The notes under the pieces: generated by a model
What the model saw: only the letters and a program-made list of their open reading frames with translations
What the model was told of the DNA's origin: nothing
Databases searched by the model: none
Made by a program: the position numbers and the translations under genes
From: Aporrectodea caliginosa
Taxonomy: Eukaryota > Annelida > Clitellata > Crassiclitellata > Lumbricidae
Length of the DNA stretch: 64,000 bases
Direction of reading: 5' to 3'
NCBI GenBank assembly: GCA_020284085.1
Contig: JACEVL010000058.1
Span: 570,001 to 634,000 of the forward strand
Part shown: positions 24,827-37,000 of the stretch, one piece after another
Position numbering within the stretch: the stretch's first letter is position 1
Layout: each line of letters starts with the position of its first letter

Positions 24827-25308
24827 TCAATCAAAGTCATAGAGTTTTGACTTTTCCTCCTTCGCCCCTACGATATCCCCCGACGGACAAGTGATGTACC
24901 CGGGTGCTGATCCGATGGGAGGTCCCGACATTCCCCCCGTACTGAACTGGCCCTGTGTCGCTGACCCTGGCATCTGAACGGGCGGCGTGGTCAGGCCCGG
25001 GATCCCTGCCAGCCCTGGCTGCAACTGAAGGGCGAGGGCGCCGGCGCCGCTGCCTGAGGGACACTGGGCCGCCTGGAGGGCAGCCGAGGTCTTGCAGCGC
25101 ATGGCAAAGTCCTCGCAGTTGTTGTACTGAACGTTGAACCGAGTCTTGTCCAGGTGAGACTTCGCTCGGAACAGAACCTCCTCCGGTCCAACGCACTCGT
25201 GGTCCTCGTACAGGTAACGGTACAGCTTGTCCCGTGTGGCGTACAGTCCGTAGTCGATCACCTGTGTACACAATTTAAGTACATATCGTCAACATGATAA
25301 TAATAATA

Positions 25309-25390
<82 letters not shown>

Positions 25391-26187
25391 CGATGACGAT
25401 TTCTGCCCCACCTGCACCCCTATCCAACTCAGCTATAATGAGTACACTGACCGTACACTGTCTGTGGGAAGATGAGACGGTGAGGATGAGGACTGGCCAC
25501 CCGCCCTTCTCATATGCCGAGGCTAAGAAAATAAAGTCGCTAACACTTCATACTCTGTCTCAGGACTAGCTCAACGGACTGTTCTTCTTCTTCTTCTAAC
25601 TGAATTACACGGACCTCGTCGGTCGGTTCCGTCCCGAGTCTCCCGACCCACACACAGGTTGTCGTTTGGTGCCCAGTCAATCGCTTCGTTCGGCTGCCCG
25701 AGGAGATCTACAGGTCCCTCGCTTCCATACGTCAGCACGTCAACACCGCGCACTGTCCTGCATACGTCCCTTCCTTAGGAACAGTCGTCCTAGCTGTGAA
25801 CATGTGCACTTTTCCTGTTAACTCGACCCGAGTATAAGTCGCATCGTTGTATAACACGCACCTGTTAAAACGTCTTAGACAGCCATGTTTACAGCGCTTT
25901 CGAGTGGTTCTTAGAAATGCGCTCTATAAATAAAAGCCCGATTACATTTTCTTACGTACCTCTTCCCGGACGCGTGAGTACGAGATGGCTGGATGGTCGA
26001 GGTACTTGGATGCGTCACTCTTCGATCCCACTCCGTTGTGGAGGTAGTGGACAACGGTCAGGGTGTTCTCTGGGATGTCGACCTCGACGACGATGGCATG
26101 GTGGTAGAACCAGCCGTTCTTGTAGGACACGTGGTCTCCACGACGAACATCCTTGATGTTCGACACCTTTGTGTATCGGTTGCCCAT
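24827..26187 (-). CDS. LRAT-domain (NlpC/P60-type) protein, two exons
   Basis: Exon 1 is 26,187-25,960 and exon 2 is 25,261-24,827 (donor GTACGT, acceptor ACACAG), joining in phase 0 to 220 residues. The N-terminal half has RRGDHVSYKNGWFYHHAIVV and TVVHYLHN, and exon 2 has RFNVQYNNCEDFAMRCKTS. These match the LRAT/PLAAT family: first His in 'HxAIxV' (His29 or His30), second His in 'VVH' (His47) and the nucleophile in 'NCExF' (Cys125). Family members are thiol acyltransferases or phospholipases; the substrate here is unknown. NCEDF replaces the usual NCEHF. The C-terminal 70 residues are Gly/Pro/Gln-rich with no obvious membrane anchor, unlike PLAAT proteins. The start (CCAATGGG) is the first ATG in the exon. 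RNPS1 lies head to head, about 1.4 kb away. Confidence 0.85.
25294..25402. repeat. (GAT)n microsatellite in the LRAT-type intron
   Basis: Near-pure GAT repeat beginning about 30 bp from the exon 2 acceptor. Confidence 0.97.
25425..25575 (+). repeat. SINE-C copy
   Basis: CAACTCAGCTATAATGAGTA, GAGGACTGGCCACCCGCCC and AAGTCGCTAACACTTCATAC are shared with 34.73-34.87 kb and, more weakly, 28.56-28.68 kb. Confidence 0.75.
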
Positions 26188-26244
26188 TGGTTAGGGTCCG
26201 TCTGTGGCTATACGATCTGTTCAGAATATAACTTAGTAAACTCG

Positions 26245-26345
26245 AAATAGTATCGAAAATCCAAATTTCTAAAGCGCTACCTTAAAGCAAAGCGCCGGGC
26301 ACCAGCTTATTCACGAGCGCTGCGTCGATCTTATCATAGGTGTCG
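26245..26345 (-). repeat. Repeat-D 3' end
   Basis: CCAAATTTCTAAAGCGCTAC and GGGCACCAGCTTATTCACGA match the Repeat-D terminus in reverse. Confidence 0.65.
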
Positions 26346-27540
26346 TCCAGAGATGTTAGCCTACGTGAAGATATGAGATCGCTCACTGGCATTGTTGAAA
26401 CAATCAACGTTTTAACTTCTCGGTTTCACGATAGTTTTACATGCACTGTCCGTTATTTTACCATTCGGATTAGGCATAGGAATTAATGATCCGATGTAAA
26501 AGCCTTCGCGTAGCCTATAACTTGCACTTTAAGTCTACACATGGCAAAGTCATGATCTGTTCAACGAATTGACAACGTATACAGGTTTGATCATTGCATA
26601 ACTCATATTAAGTCAATATTAGCCTAATTGTTACCGTTTGAACAGCTGTCGTCTGACTGGGATGAATTTACGAGGGAGGAGGAGGACGACGACGACGAGG
26701 AGGAGGAGGAGGAGGAGTCTTCTGCTGGCTCAGATTTAGTTATCCCAACACGTACCTCTCTCATCTGCCTATGTTTCTGCATCAGTCTGCATACCACTGT
26801 GTAAGTCTATACCTGCCTGTTCCTTTTCCTGTCTGGCTAAATACGTATTAGTAGGCCTGTGTAGGCTACATGTCATGCTTGCATAGCGTACAATACTCCT
26901 TGTCGGACTTGGATCGAACCGAATGCATGCACGTTAATCGGCTGCATCAGAAATCGATATACGAATGTCACGGTAACGATTACTGTAATGGCAGATTTAT
27001 ATAGCGCCAGTGTACCGATACCTATCTGACAGCAAAAGTATATTATAGGGGTCTAATATTATGCCTTCAGGTGCTTTCGGTGTTCTTATTATAACTGAAA
27101 CTGTTTGCCAGATTTGTAGGCCTATAGGCTAGTTTGCATTCTACGCTTTGATCTCCGCTGCCATATAATTTAAATCAAAATTAAAAACTTAGCCTATCTA
27201 TTCTCATTACACTATGACTAAGTACACAGCGCAATGCGCTCTCGTGCAAGACTTGTCTTGTTAAAGCGCGTTATAAATAACTAATTGTATTGTATTGTAT
27301 TGTATTGTATTGTATTGTATAACGGCCTCATCAAAGGCCTAATCGCAATCGTTGTTTGTTGGTAGCGCATTAAAGAGAATTGTCAATTGGAAATAGTCTG
27401 AACTGGTGTCGACGTGTTCCCTTCCAATGCACAATAACACAATATTCGATTTAAAAGGTGTGGCTTGCAGCTTGTGGTAAAGTAATTCTGCGCTAAATAA
27501 TAGTAGCGCTATAAAATATAAGAATCACTTACCTTGTAAT
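26346..27540. other. Spacer between the LRAT-type gene and RNPS1
   Basis: It holds a GAG/GAC-rich patch (26,676-26,716), a LINE-tail fragment (GATTTATATAGCGCCAG, about 26,994-27,010) and (TATTG)n at 27,287-27,320. No gene was recognised. Confidence 0.5.
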
Positions 27541-27555
27541 CAGTGTGAGTGTATA

Positions 27556-27565
27556 ACTTCCGGTA
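27556..27565 (+). promoter_or_regulatory. ETS-type site in the RNPS1 promoter or 5' UTR
   Basis: AACTTCCGGT lies 45 bp upstream of the split start codon. CTTCCGG is the ETS/GABP core common in housekeeping promoters. Its role is inferred from position only. Confidence 0.45.
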
Positions 27566-27609
27566 TCTGAACCGTAAATCGGCGTCGCTTTGTTTTAAAT
27601 CTTCTAAAA

Positions 27610-30606
27610 ATGTAAGTAATCGCGTTTTTATCGATGCAGTATTGATATTTCTAATTTATAAATTCAAGAAAGAAAGTCGAGGCTGTATTGTTTGATTTGT
27701 ACTAGATAGGACGCGTGTTAACGGTTCGGACGATGTCAGACATGCCCAAGATGGTCGCATCGAACGAAAGCCACGATATTCGTCGTTGAAAGTGGATGAA
27801 CGTTTTTCTAAGTTGCGAATGGGACACCATTGATTTTATTATACTGAGAAGCGAGTAGTGTCAACTGAGTTTTGCATGTGTGAAAATTGTGTGTAGATAC
27901 TGACGTTTTATCGATGTAACCTTTACTTTAAATGAATGTGTTCGATATGTTGACAGGGCAAATCGAAAAAGTCGTAGCCCTGAGAGATCGAAAAAGAGAC
28001 AGAAATCCTCCTCAAGCGACAGGTACCGACCATCAAGTATTGTCAGTTCATCTTATTGCTGTGTCTCTTATAAAAATCTAACATAAAATTAGTGTAGTCG
28101 TTATAACATCTTCAAAGTTATGGAAAGGATTACACTGGCGAATGCTAAAACTTTAAACAGTTGGTATAGTTTCAAGTATGCCTGTTAAAATCTGTTTGCA
28201 GTAAGAGTTCATCCGCTTCTGGCAGTCGCACAAGTTCGTCAAGCAGTGGCTCCACTTCCAGGTCGTCTAGTGCTAGTTCGAGTTCTGGATCAGCGAGTTC
28301 GTCGAGCAGCTCTGCCTCGAGCCAGGCGTCAAAGTCCAAGTCTAGGAGTCGGCCAAAAGTTGTTCCACCAGTGAAGAAGGCAAGGACCGTGTAAGTGCTC
28401 ACCATTTTGAGTATTCTGTGTGGACTCAAATATTTCATACTGTTTCCGGTGCATGATAGTCTAGTGAATAACATTCTGAACGTTCAACTTAAGGGATGGG
28501 ATTCAAATCCCTATGAGGGCAGAAATTTGACTTGAGATTTTTTACTCCACATGTGCCTCAGCTAAGTCGGCTATAATGAGTACACGGACTGTATGCTGTC
28601 GGTGGAAATATAAGATGGCGAGGGAGAGGGTTGACCATCTGCCCTCGCATGCCGAACCTAAGGATAGACACATGCAAAAACTACTCAGTCTGTGCATTCG
28701 TTGTTTCTGATGTTGAGTTTTGCTGAGAACATATTTTACTTGTTATTAGCATCTTGGAAGTCCATCAAAGTTGCAGAGCTTGAGATTGCAAATGACTGTA
28801 ACCATTGTAAAAATCTCATCAGCTCGGCAAAAGATTTAAGTCATAACATGCAAAGGTTTATACCACATTAGAAATGTTACTCAGTTTCATATGAAAAATG
28901 TTATGAGCTCTACAAATTTAAATTAATCAGCATTATCTATGAATTTTTGTAGGTCAAAATCACCCACTGCAAGAAAGTCACGCTCTCCTAAGAAGGCTCG
29001 CTCACCCAGGAAGTCGCGTTCTCCGCGCCGCTCCCCAAAGCGAGCACGCTCCCCACCGCGAAAATCGCGCTCACCAAAGAGATCTCGCTCCCCCAGGAGA
29101 CGAAAGGCCCGTAGTCCGACCCCACGACCTACGAAGGTTCACGTGGGTCGCCTGACACGTAACGTAAACAAAGAACACATCGTCGAGATATTTGCCATCT
29201 ACGGATCTTTGAAGAACGTGGAAATGCTTCCAGATCGTTTCCATCCGGAGTTCTCGAAGGGCCATGCGTACGTAGAGTATGAGCAACCGGACGATGCAGA
29301 AAAAGCCATACTGCACATGGATGGAGGTTAGTTTGGGGGCCACTGAGCAGCAGGTTTCTACCAACAGTCCTATCTGTATGCTGGATTATATTATTATATC
29401 ACATGATGTTAGTGCATTGGTGGCATCGTTGAATAGGCTGCGTGTGCGTTATCCCCTCTGCAAGTATTATGTACATGGTATACTGTCATGGTGCTTGGTC
29501 TAGTGTTTTCAGTTACCGTAAGTGTTAGTGGGTTCTACTTTTAAGTAGTCTTTATTGTTCTAGATTTTCGTGTGGCTGTACACAATTTTAAACGTAATAT
29601 GCTTTACCAACCTTCCATAATTTGAATAGGTTTGGTCTAGTTAGATGGCTATACGCACAGCACTTCTTAGAACTTTTGAAACCTTAACGCATGCCTGCAC
29701 GTAATAAACACAGAATAACATATATAGTTAGTACGTTGTAACATATGTGTGAGACGTGTTTTTGTGCTGGATCTCAGGTCAGATTGATGGACAGGAAGTG
29801 ACTGCAGCAGCCATTCTTCCTCCGAAGCCTCCACCGCGTCCCGTGAGGCGCCCATCTCCAGTGCGCAGAGGTCCACCTCCTCGTTGGCGACAGTCGCCTC
29901 CCAGGTTCCGTCGAAGGTAAGAGTCCAGAAAATGAGTTGTGGTGAATGGGAGTTTAAAGGGCACAGAGTTGTGGTGAAGGAGTGGAGTGCCTGGGTAGGA
30001 CCATCTCTCTGTTTGAAAAGATTGTTCAACAACTCTATTCAGGCAGAGAAATTGTTTTTCCAAGGATGGAATTGCTTTCTCTGATCGTACGGATATTGGC
30101 CTGATTACGGTTTGGTTTTTGAGCGTCACTGTCGCAAAACATTAGTTATGACATGGATGTTTTTAGTTAAGCTTTGAGGTTATTTAACTTTACAGCTATT
30201 CTGCACCTTGACCCCATGCACCTGTTTGAAATGTGCTTTTGAATTATCGAATATTATTGTTATTACAGCAGATTTATATAGCTCCCATTCAAGGATCCCT
30301 ACTCAATAGCACTCCCAACCCAACCCCGGTCGTACAGGATAGTCAACAACCGTGTTGAGCTGGCGTAAACACGTTGAAGCGCCATCTATCGAATGTGTAC
30401 ATACATGCATGCCTGCTGCAACAGAAACGGGTCTTGGTTTTGAGAGAGTTGATGCCGAGATGCAATCATTGTAGTTTGGGTACGATTTGTCTTCTTGTAG
30501 CCCTCCACGAAGGCGTTCTCCCCCAAGGCATCGTTCCAAGTCGAGGTCTCGCACTCCGAAACGGCGTCGCTACAACAGCCGATCCAGTTCCAGTTCTTCA
30601 AAATGA
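27610..30606 (+). CDS. RNPS1: RNPS1, RNA-binding protein with serine-rich domain
   Basis: Splicing coactivator and exon junction complex (ASAP) subunit, nuclear. Coding pieces are 27,610-27,611, 27,957-28,022, 28,202-28,390, 28,953-29,326, 29,778-29,916 and 30,501-30,606. They total 876 bases (291 residues) with every phase matching. The first piece is only 'AT'; the G of ATG is the first base of the next exon, giving MANRKSRSPERS with an AAAATGG context. Order: Ser-rich tract (about residues 18-65), RS/SPK repeats (about 66-143), one RRM (about 146-222) with VHVGRLTRNV and KGHAYVEYEQPDDAEKA, then a Pro/Arg tail ending RYNSRSSSSSSK. HMDGGQIDGQEVTAA across intron 4 matches vertebrate RNPS1 closely, and human RNPS1 is about 305 residues. 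Intron 3 holds a SINE-C and intron 5 a LINE-tail fragment. Confidence 0.94.
28480..28690 (+). repeat. SINE-C copy with tRNA-like B box
   Basis: GGGATTCAAATCCCTATGAGG (B-box-like) is followed by GTCGGCTATAATGAGTACAC and a decayed GGCCA..TGCCC block, as in the 25.4 and 34.7 kb copies. It is in RNPS1 intron 3. Confidence 0.7.
30262..30350 (-). repeat. LINE 3' end fragment in RNPS1 intron 5
   Basis: GCAGATTTATATAGCTCCCA and CTACTCAATAGCACTCCCAA, CCCAACCCCGGTCGTACAGGA match the 3' end of the LINE at 14.19-14.27 kb in the same orientation (minus). Confidence 0.8.
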
Positions 30607-31270
30607 ACAGCGCCATCTTGTGGCGCCAAGCGGAGTCGTCATGCTCGAGTCAACTCTTCTCTTGAGGCGACGTTTCTAGAATTACTGGACTGGCAGATGT
30701 TTGAAGTTGATGGCGAATGCGGCCGTCTTGTTTACGACGGTGGTTTGGCAGTTGTGACTCTATTGACTTTTAAAATGTTTATTGCGTTTTTTCAAAAGTT
30801 GACAATTGACGTAGAAGAGGAACTGGCCAATGGCAGCAAATTAGAATGTTATTATTCAAAGAGAATTTATTCCATTATTATTTGAACGGGGTTATTTTTC
30901 ATCGATTTTCGCATTTGTTAATTTTCCTTGGAGTGACACTACATACTGTATATGTTCAGTGTGATCAAAGACACAGGGAGACATGTTCTTGTGAAATTGC
31001 TACCCATCTGCTTTGCTCTGCAGGTTATGTTATATCATTTAGGTAAGAGTTGAAGTTTTTAACATGCACAAAGCCACAGAGAAACGTGAATCTAACCACA
31101 CTTCAGATTCACATTTCCCTGTGACTGCATATATTAAAAATGTTTGTAATAGCAAGGTTTGTCTAGTTACGAGTAGTTGTACCAAAGATCATACGTCTAA
31201 AACGCATTTAAAGTAATTTACAGAAGCAGCTGAAGAAAAGTTTTTTTATTAAAGACTAAAAACTACATTT
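30607..31270 (+). other. Probable RNPS1 3' UTR
   Basis: AT-rich sequence follows the TGA. ATTAAA at about 31,247-31,252 is a candidate poly(A) signal; AATAAA at about 31,645 is an alternative. Confidence 0.45.
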
Positions 31271-34069
31271 CAAACAGTTAAACTAGGGAAGCACAAATCA
31301 GTGCTGCACATCACTCGGTTAGCTAGAGGATTATTTACAAGTATGGCTCACTTTTACAACATATCTAGCAACGAATATATATATTAAATCAACAATATTA
31401 AACTAAAATTCTCAAACAGATCGGACAATTGTAAGGAACATTGCATTGGCTTCTTGTTGAGGGCACAATTGGGTGCTAGTCTTGGAGGAAAATATGATAA
31501 ATATGATGGCTGGTGTATGAAAGACAGCAGAAAAGGGGAGAGGCAACCGAAGGCAAGGAGGGGTAATGTGCCATTAGGGACGCCCGAATTTAAATTCAGT
31601 AGTACAGTTCTGCCAGTACAACCTGCGCCTTTAACACCAACTTCAATAAAACAACAAAACGTCTGCATTGGAACTCAGCTCTTTGCTGTACATGGCAGTA
31701 TCAAAGTACAGTTATCCATAGAGGGAGTCCTTACCTAGGTCTTGGCATTCTACTGGAGTACGTCCACAAACAGTAGGGGGAGGGTAATGGATAAAAATGG
31801 GGTAAAGAGGGCTGGAGTAGGTAAGTAGTCAAAAGTCGGTAAGATCTGCACAAGTCCTTTCGAGAGGCCAGATGTACTAATTCCTTCAGTGCTAAAGTCC
31901 TCACTAAATAAACGGCTAATACATGTGTTAGCATAACACTGAGTTTGACATTTGTACGAAGTTAAAAGCAAAGCACAAGAAAAATACAGTACACAGAATT
32001 GAAAACACTCTAGCACCTAGAACAAAAAACATTTGAGTGCTGCTAGTCACGACACCTAGAACTGATCAATCGGAAAGAAACAGAATCACAAATCTTACAA
32101 CATTAAATCAGACTCGCCAATGCTTCAAGAATTGCATGGCTTTGGAAATATTTTCAGATCTCCAACAAATCCCCAATTCTTCCAAGATTTTCATAACCCA
32201 ATTCTTTCAATCCGTTGCTCAAAAGCTTCCAAGCATCCCCCAAATCTTCGCAGTTTCCAAGGCCAAATTGCACGCCTTCGCACGGCAGAAAAAATATCAA
32301 CGTTACAATTTCGACTAAGAAAAGCGTCTTCAAAACGTTATAATTTACAGTGAAGGTAGTTCTGGCAGGTGCTACTCAATGTCAGCATATGAACAAATAA
32401 TGAACACGTCTGTGCTAAGTAAAAAGAAAGAAGCTAAAACGACGTCTGCCTAGTTTAGAGAATGCCCAAACCATCTAATAAACTAAGAATTCTTAGTCTG
32501 ACAAAAGTTATTCATAGTATTATTAATTGAACAAATGAAACGCGGGAAAACTAAATGCACAAAAGGTCCACCGACTGAGAAAGAACTATCAAGTTTTAGA
32601 TTACACATAAGCTAGGCTAAACCGAGTCTGAAACTATCCAGTTCAAATCATTTAAAACAGTCTAAAGGAAGATACTTTGAGTAAGGTAACAAATGAAAAT
32701 CGTACTAATTTGCCGGTCTATAGAAGCACCCAAACTAAAGAAACCCTTTGCAAATATTGAAATAAATTGTTCCTCTTGGTCGCTGAAAAGTGTTACAGAG
32801 GCCAACGCAAAATACAAGTCACACCATGTTGCTCCTTATGCCATCAAAACATTTTCTAAATACTGCCTAAAGAAACAATTGTGCTTTCAAAGATACAACA
32901 ATTATCCAATCTAAGACTTCTATAGGGCCATCATCATAATGCCTAAAGCATCAATCGTCGGTCGCTTCAAGTGAAAATCGCAGACAAATGCATAGCAAAT
33001 TAATCGCACGACTAATTATTAGCAAGCGTCTATGTGGACGTGTGAGATTACGGACAATGCGGTTTAACAGAAGCAAGGCAGAGAAATTTACAGCGTGAAG
33101 CAGGCTAACAAACAATTATTCGTGTTACATATACTCACGCGCCCGCGTGCATGTTAATTGCACTTGTTACGTAAATAATTCAGCTTCCTGAGTTGCAAAG
33201 AGATTGGCCAAAAGAGATCCTGCAAGCATGGCTGCCCATGAGACATGTTCAAAAATTTCACAGAAATTATTTAAAAAAATCAAGTCTTTCACAGGTAACG
33301 AGTATCAGCAGAGAAATGCCCGATTGCAAGCTTCAGAGTAGAGTCGATAAAATGATGTTGCAGTTCACCCAATTTTGGCAAGTGAGGTACAGAATGGGGT
33401 CACATTTCCTTTATGAACCCGAGATCAAACATGTCCGTTTATGACCAATCTCTTCCCAACTATAGATCAGTTATCGACGACGTCAGTAGCAAAAATATAC
33501 AAAACTCTGAATAGGTTCCAGCATCTATAACTCTGCATGTATTTACACCCTGAAATTTGTATAAAACGATGCCATAACGAACTTTCGGTCCTTGCAAATG
33601 AATTCGTGGTTTCATAACGGATTATTACAGGAAACTCATGGTAAATTTGGGCAAGCCTTGCTTGATATGTACCCTAGACATAAATTCAGCAGAGCGTCCA
33701 ATTTTCTTCGGTCCACTACAGGAAAAAACGACGTTCTCTGTTCAAGTCTGTCTTTATAAATAATAAAAAAGTAGAACAGTTTTTGATCAGGTGGAAGTGA
33801 GAAGGGTCCACAATCTCGAGTGCAGGGTTAATCTCCATTTCGTGATGTTTTACCAAGTACCAGTATCCATCAGCACGGATACTCTTTCTCAACCGTATTA
33901 TATCCATTCTCGATCCAACTCTCTGCTTTTTGATTGGGTGCGTTCCTGCGCTCAGCGCCAGCGAATAAGCAAACCTGTACATGTCCAGATAATATCAACT
34001 TAGCGGATTATGGCAAGCGCTGGCCGCAGGAACGCGGCCACAAAACCAGTCCTCTGAGACGCGTTGCCT
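31271..34069 (-). other. SUN-gene 3' UTR and convergent spacer
   Basis: AT-rich, with no exon recognised on either strand. The SUN stop codon is at 34,072-34,070, so some of this is its 3' UTR; the end could not be placed. The short open frames have no recognisable protein. Confidence 0.4.
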
Positions 34070-37000
34070 TTACGCGAGGCTTGGGTCGAGGTTACCATGG
34101 ACACGGAATCGATAGAGACACGTGTAGCTATCCTGACCATAGTTGGAATTGATCTTCAGTTCGACGAATCTGAAGGAAGCTGCATTGGCTCTCTGACAAA
34201 ACAGACAACAGTGGAAACTGTCAAGTTAAAGCACGATGAAACAGAACCTACGGGCAACACAAGAGAATAAATATTAGCAGATTAGATTATTGCCTCAGAT
34301 TTCGATTTACCTGCCTCAGACTTACTCAACATGAGAGTGCAATTGCTTCGAAATAGAACATGGCATAAAGAAGGTATTTTTTTAGTGTTTCAAAACCCTA
34401 CTTACACGTAACTGGTCTGACACCGAACATCTATCTAAGGTTACACATTTACCTGCAACTGCTTCTTTTAGATAAGATTCATAAAACTTGTTTGCCTTGC
34501 ACCTGAGTCACTAATCTCAACAGATTTGTAACAAAGAATTCAGTTTAGCTTAGAAGCAATAATTCACAGACAGTGCTTTGTACATAAATTCAGTTTAGCT
34601 TAGAAGCAATAATTCACAGACAGTGCCTTGTACATCAACATCATAACATCTCTACAAGCGTTTTCAGATTTGAGGTCAGAGAATCTACACCAGAGCAGAA
34701 ATCTGGTCAGAGATTTTGGCTCCATCTGCACACCACAGCCAACTCGGCTATTAGTACACTGTCAGTGGGAGGAGGAGACAGTGAGGGAGAGGACTGGCCA
34801 CCCAGCCCCATATGCCTTGGCTAAGAAAATGAAGTCGCTAACACTTCATACCCATGGCTGCCTCCTAGGGTTACCTTAAGGAACTGGTCTTCAAGCCACA
34901 TCAGTCTCTAGCTAGATTATGGAACTGCTCTTCTTCTACCCTACACCCGTAATTTCTAGGGGAGTGTGGTGGGTGCAGGGAGTGCCAAAGAGTTAGTAGA
35001 CAACGTTCGATAGTTGACGGCATAAATCACTGAAACTCGCACCTTTATGGAGAAAGTCTGGATCGGCGTTCCCAAGTCATCATAGGTGAAGTTACCCAGT
35101 GGGACTCCCACCATGTCTGTCTCACTTATGAGGCCCTGCAAACAATTCACAAGCACCAAACAACTGAACTTGAGCAAAATCGTAATCTCCAAATTTCTAA
35201 AGCACCACTTGAAAGCCAAGCGCAGGGCACCAGCTTATTCACGAGCACTGTCATTTCATTTACCCTTGATAAAGCAGAGAGGTTAATCACTTCATCTAAT
35301 ACAAAGATAGTATCGTTATCAGAAGACATAAAGACGTCAATCAATGGTTGCAAAAGGTCACTACTGACCCAGATGCCGAAGTCTTTGGGGGCGCTGTCGA
35401 TTCTTCCGGAGGGCGACAGTCTCTTTGGTATGTGTTCGATGGACACTTCTGTTATGAAGATCCGCCTTGCCAGCTGAACTACGACGTAACCCTGGGTGCC
35501 AGTGAACGCCCAACATTCACCTGGATGAACTCCCGGCTGACAAGTAACAAACCACACAGCTCAGAATAATAACAGGAACGTTCTGTTACGACTAGAACTC
35601 GTCAAGGTCCAAAGCACCAAACTCGTTGTAAATGATGGTGTCACGGTATTTGAATGTGGTGCAACTAACAATGCGCTGAAAACTGTTTCATTACAATTAT
35701 TATTATTCAATTTGTTTACACGTTGTAAGTATAATTCCTCAGGAGGCAAAAAGTTGTCCGGAGACAATTTATAGCATCTGGAACGACTACATTTCATCTA
35801 ATTCTGGCAAGACAAAGGTACTGCGGTAAGCAACCACGCTGAATAGCTGAATGACTATCGGAAGGAATTCATTTGTCAATCCAGTGAACAACTTATCATG
35901 GCACAGTCCCCAAAAAAGCAGACAGTATTAGGTAGGGTGGTATGTTGTATCCAACCTGTATGATGACTCGTGGCGAGTTGTACGTATACCAGAGCGGTAT
36001 ACCAAAGACGCTCGTCTGGGCCGTCTGCAACTGGTACGTCTGTGAACACCTGACGCTGATGATACTGCCACCTGGAGTCAAAACAGAAAACTTTAATGAC
36101 AATCACACTCGATAGTTCACAACATGTTCGGCAGATCAACCTCAACAGCTTTGCCCATCGTTAAATAACGTAGTCTAAAATAGTTAACCTTACGGTTTAA
36201 TCTTATAAAAGTTTAGATAAAGGTCCAATCTCATCAAATATTGTCTAATGTAGTCAAATCTAATACATCATACCCGGTAATCTAACCTAGGATAATCTAA
36301 TTATGTAAAGTCTAACGAATATGGTGCCATATACGTTGACAGGAATCCAATTACAATTAGTTTAATTGCAGTTAACATCGGTTTAACCGAATCTAATCTA
36401 ATCTAGGTCAATATCACATGGCTTACCAGCAGATTCCAGAGCATAGTCCACTTTTCCCGTTTTGTCGGCATCATAAATTCCAAGTTCTGTACGAATCAAC
36501 TTCAACACGTCCTGCTCAACAAAGATTTATCACACAATCTGTCAAAGTTACAGAAACACAATCGCCATACAAACAAAGATCGTTCTTCCTCCGTTCAAGA
36601 CGGTTCAACCACCACAGAAACCGGTTTGAAACAGTTAATCCATAACCAAGCATCTAATCTAATAACTTCTATAGAGCCATGACAAAATGCAACTTGGCAT
36701 CAGTAGTTCTTGATTACTGATAATATTTCTGTTCTAAATTACGTTTAAGATAATTTAGGCTAGTACAGAGAGCGCTTGCTTCTGATTATTGTAGCGGGGC
36801 TACAGAGATTAAATTAATGAATAAATACGCTCCAAAAGAGAATCACAGTCGCGTGTATTCCACCCACTCCCCCGCCTTCCAAGCTGTCTCATCCTCAACG
36901 AAAACTGCCTATGCAGCTCTCCTGCCTCCTCCTATTCTCTATGACAACCGGGCTCAGATCTTCACTTTGTATCCTTGGACAACTCTTCTGACATGGCGCA

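Noticed and set aside
25942..25959. Extension of the LRAT-type first exon to an in-frame stop (81 residues)
   Set aside because: GTACGT at 25,959 is a good donor and splicing restores the Cys motif in the next exon in phase.
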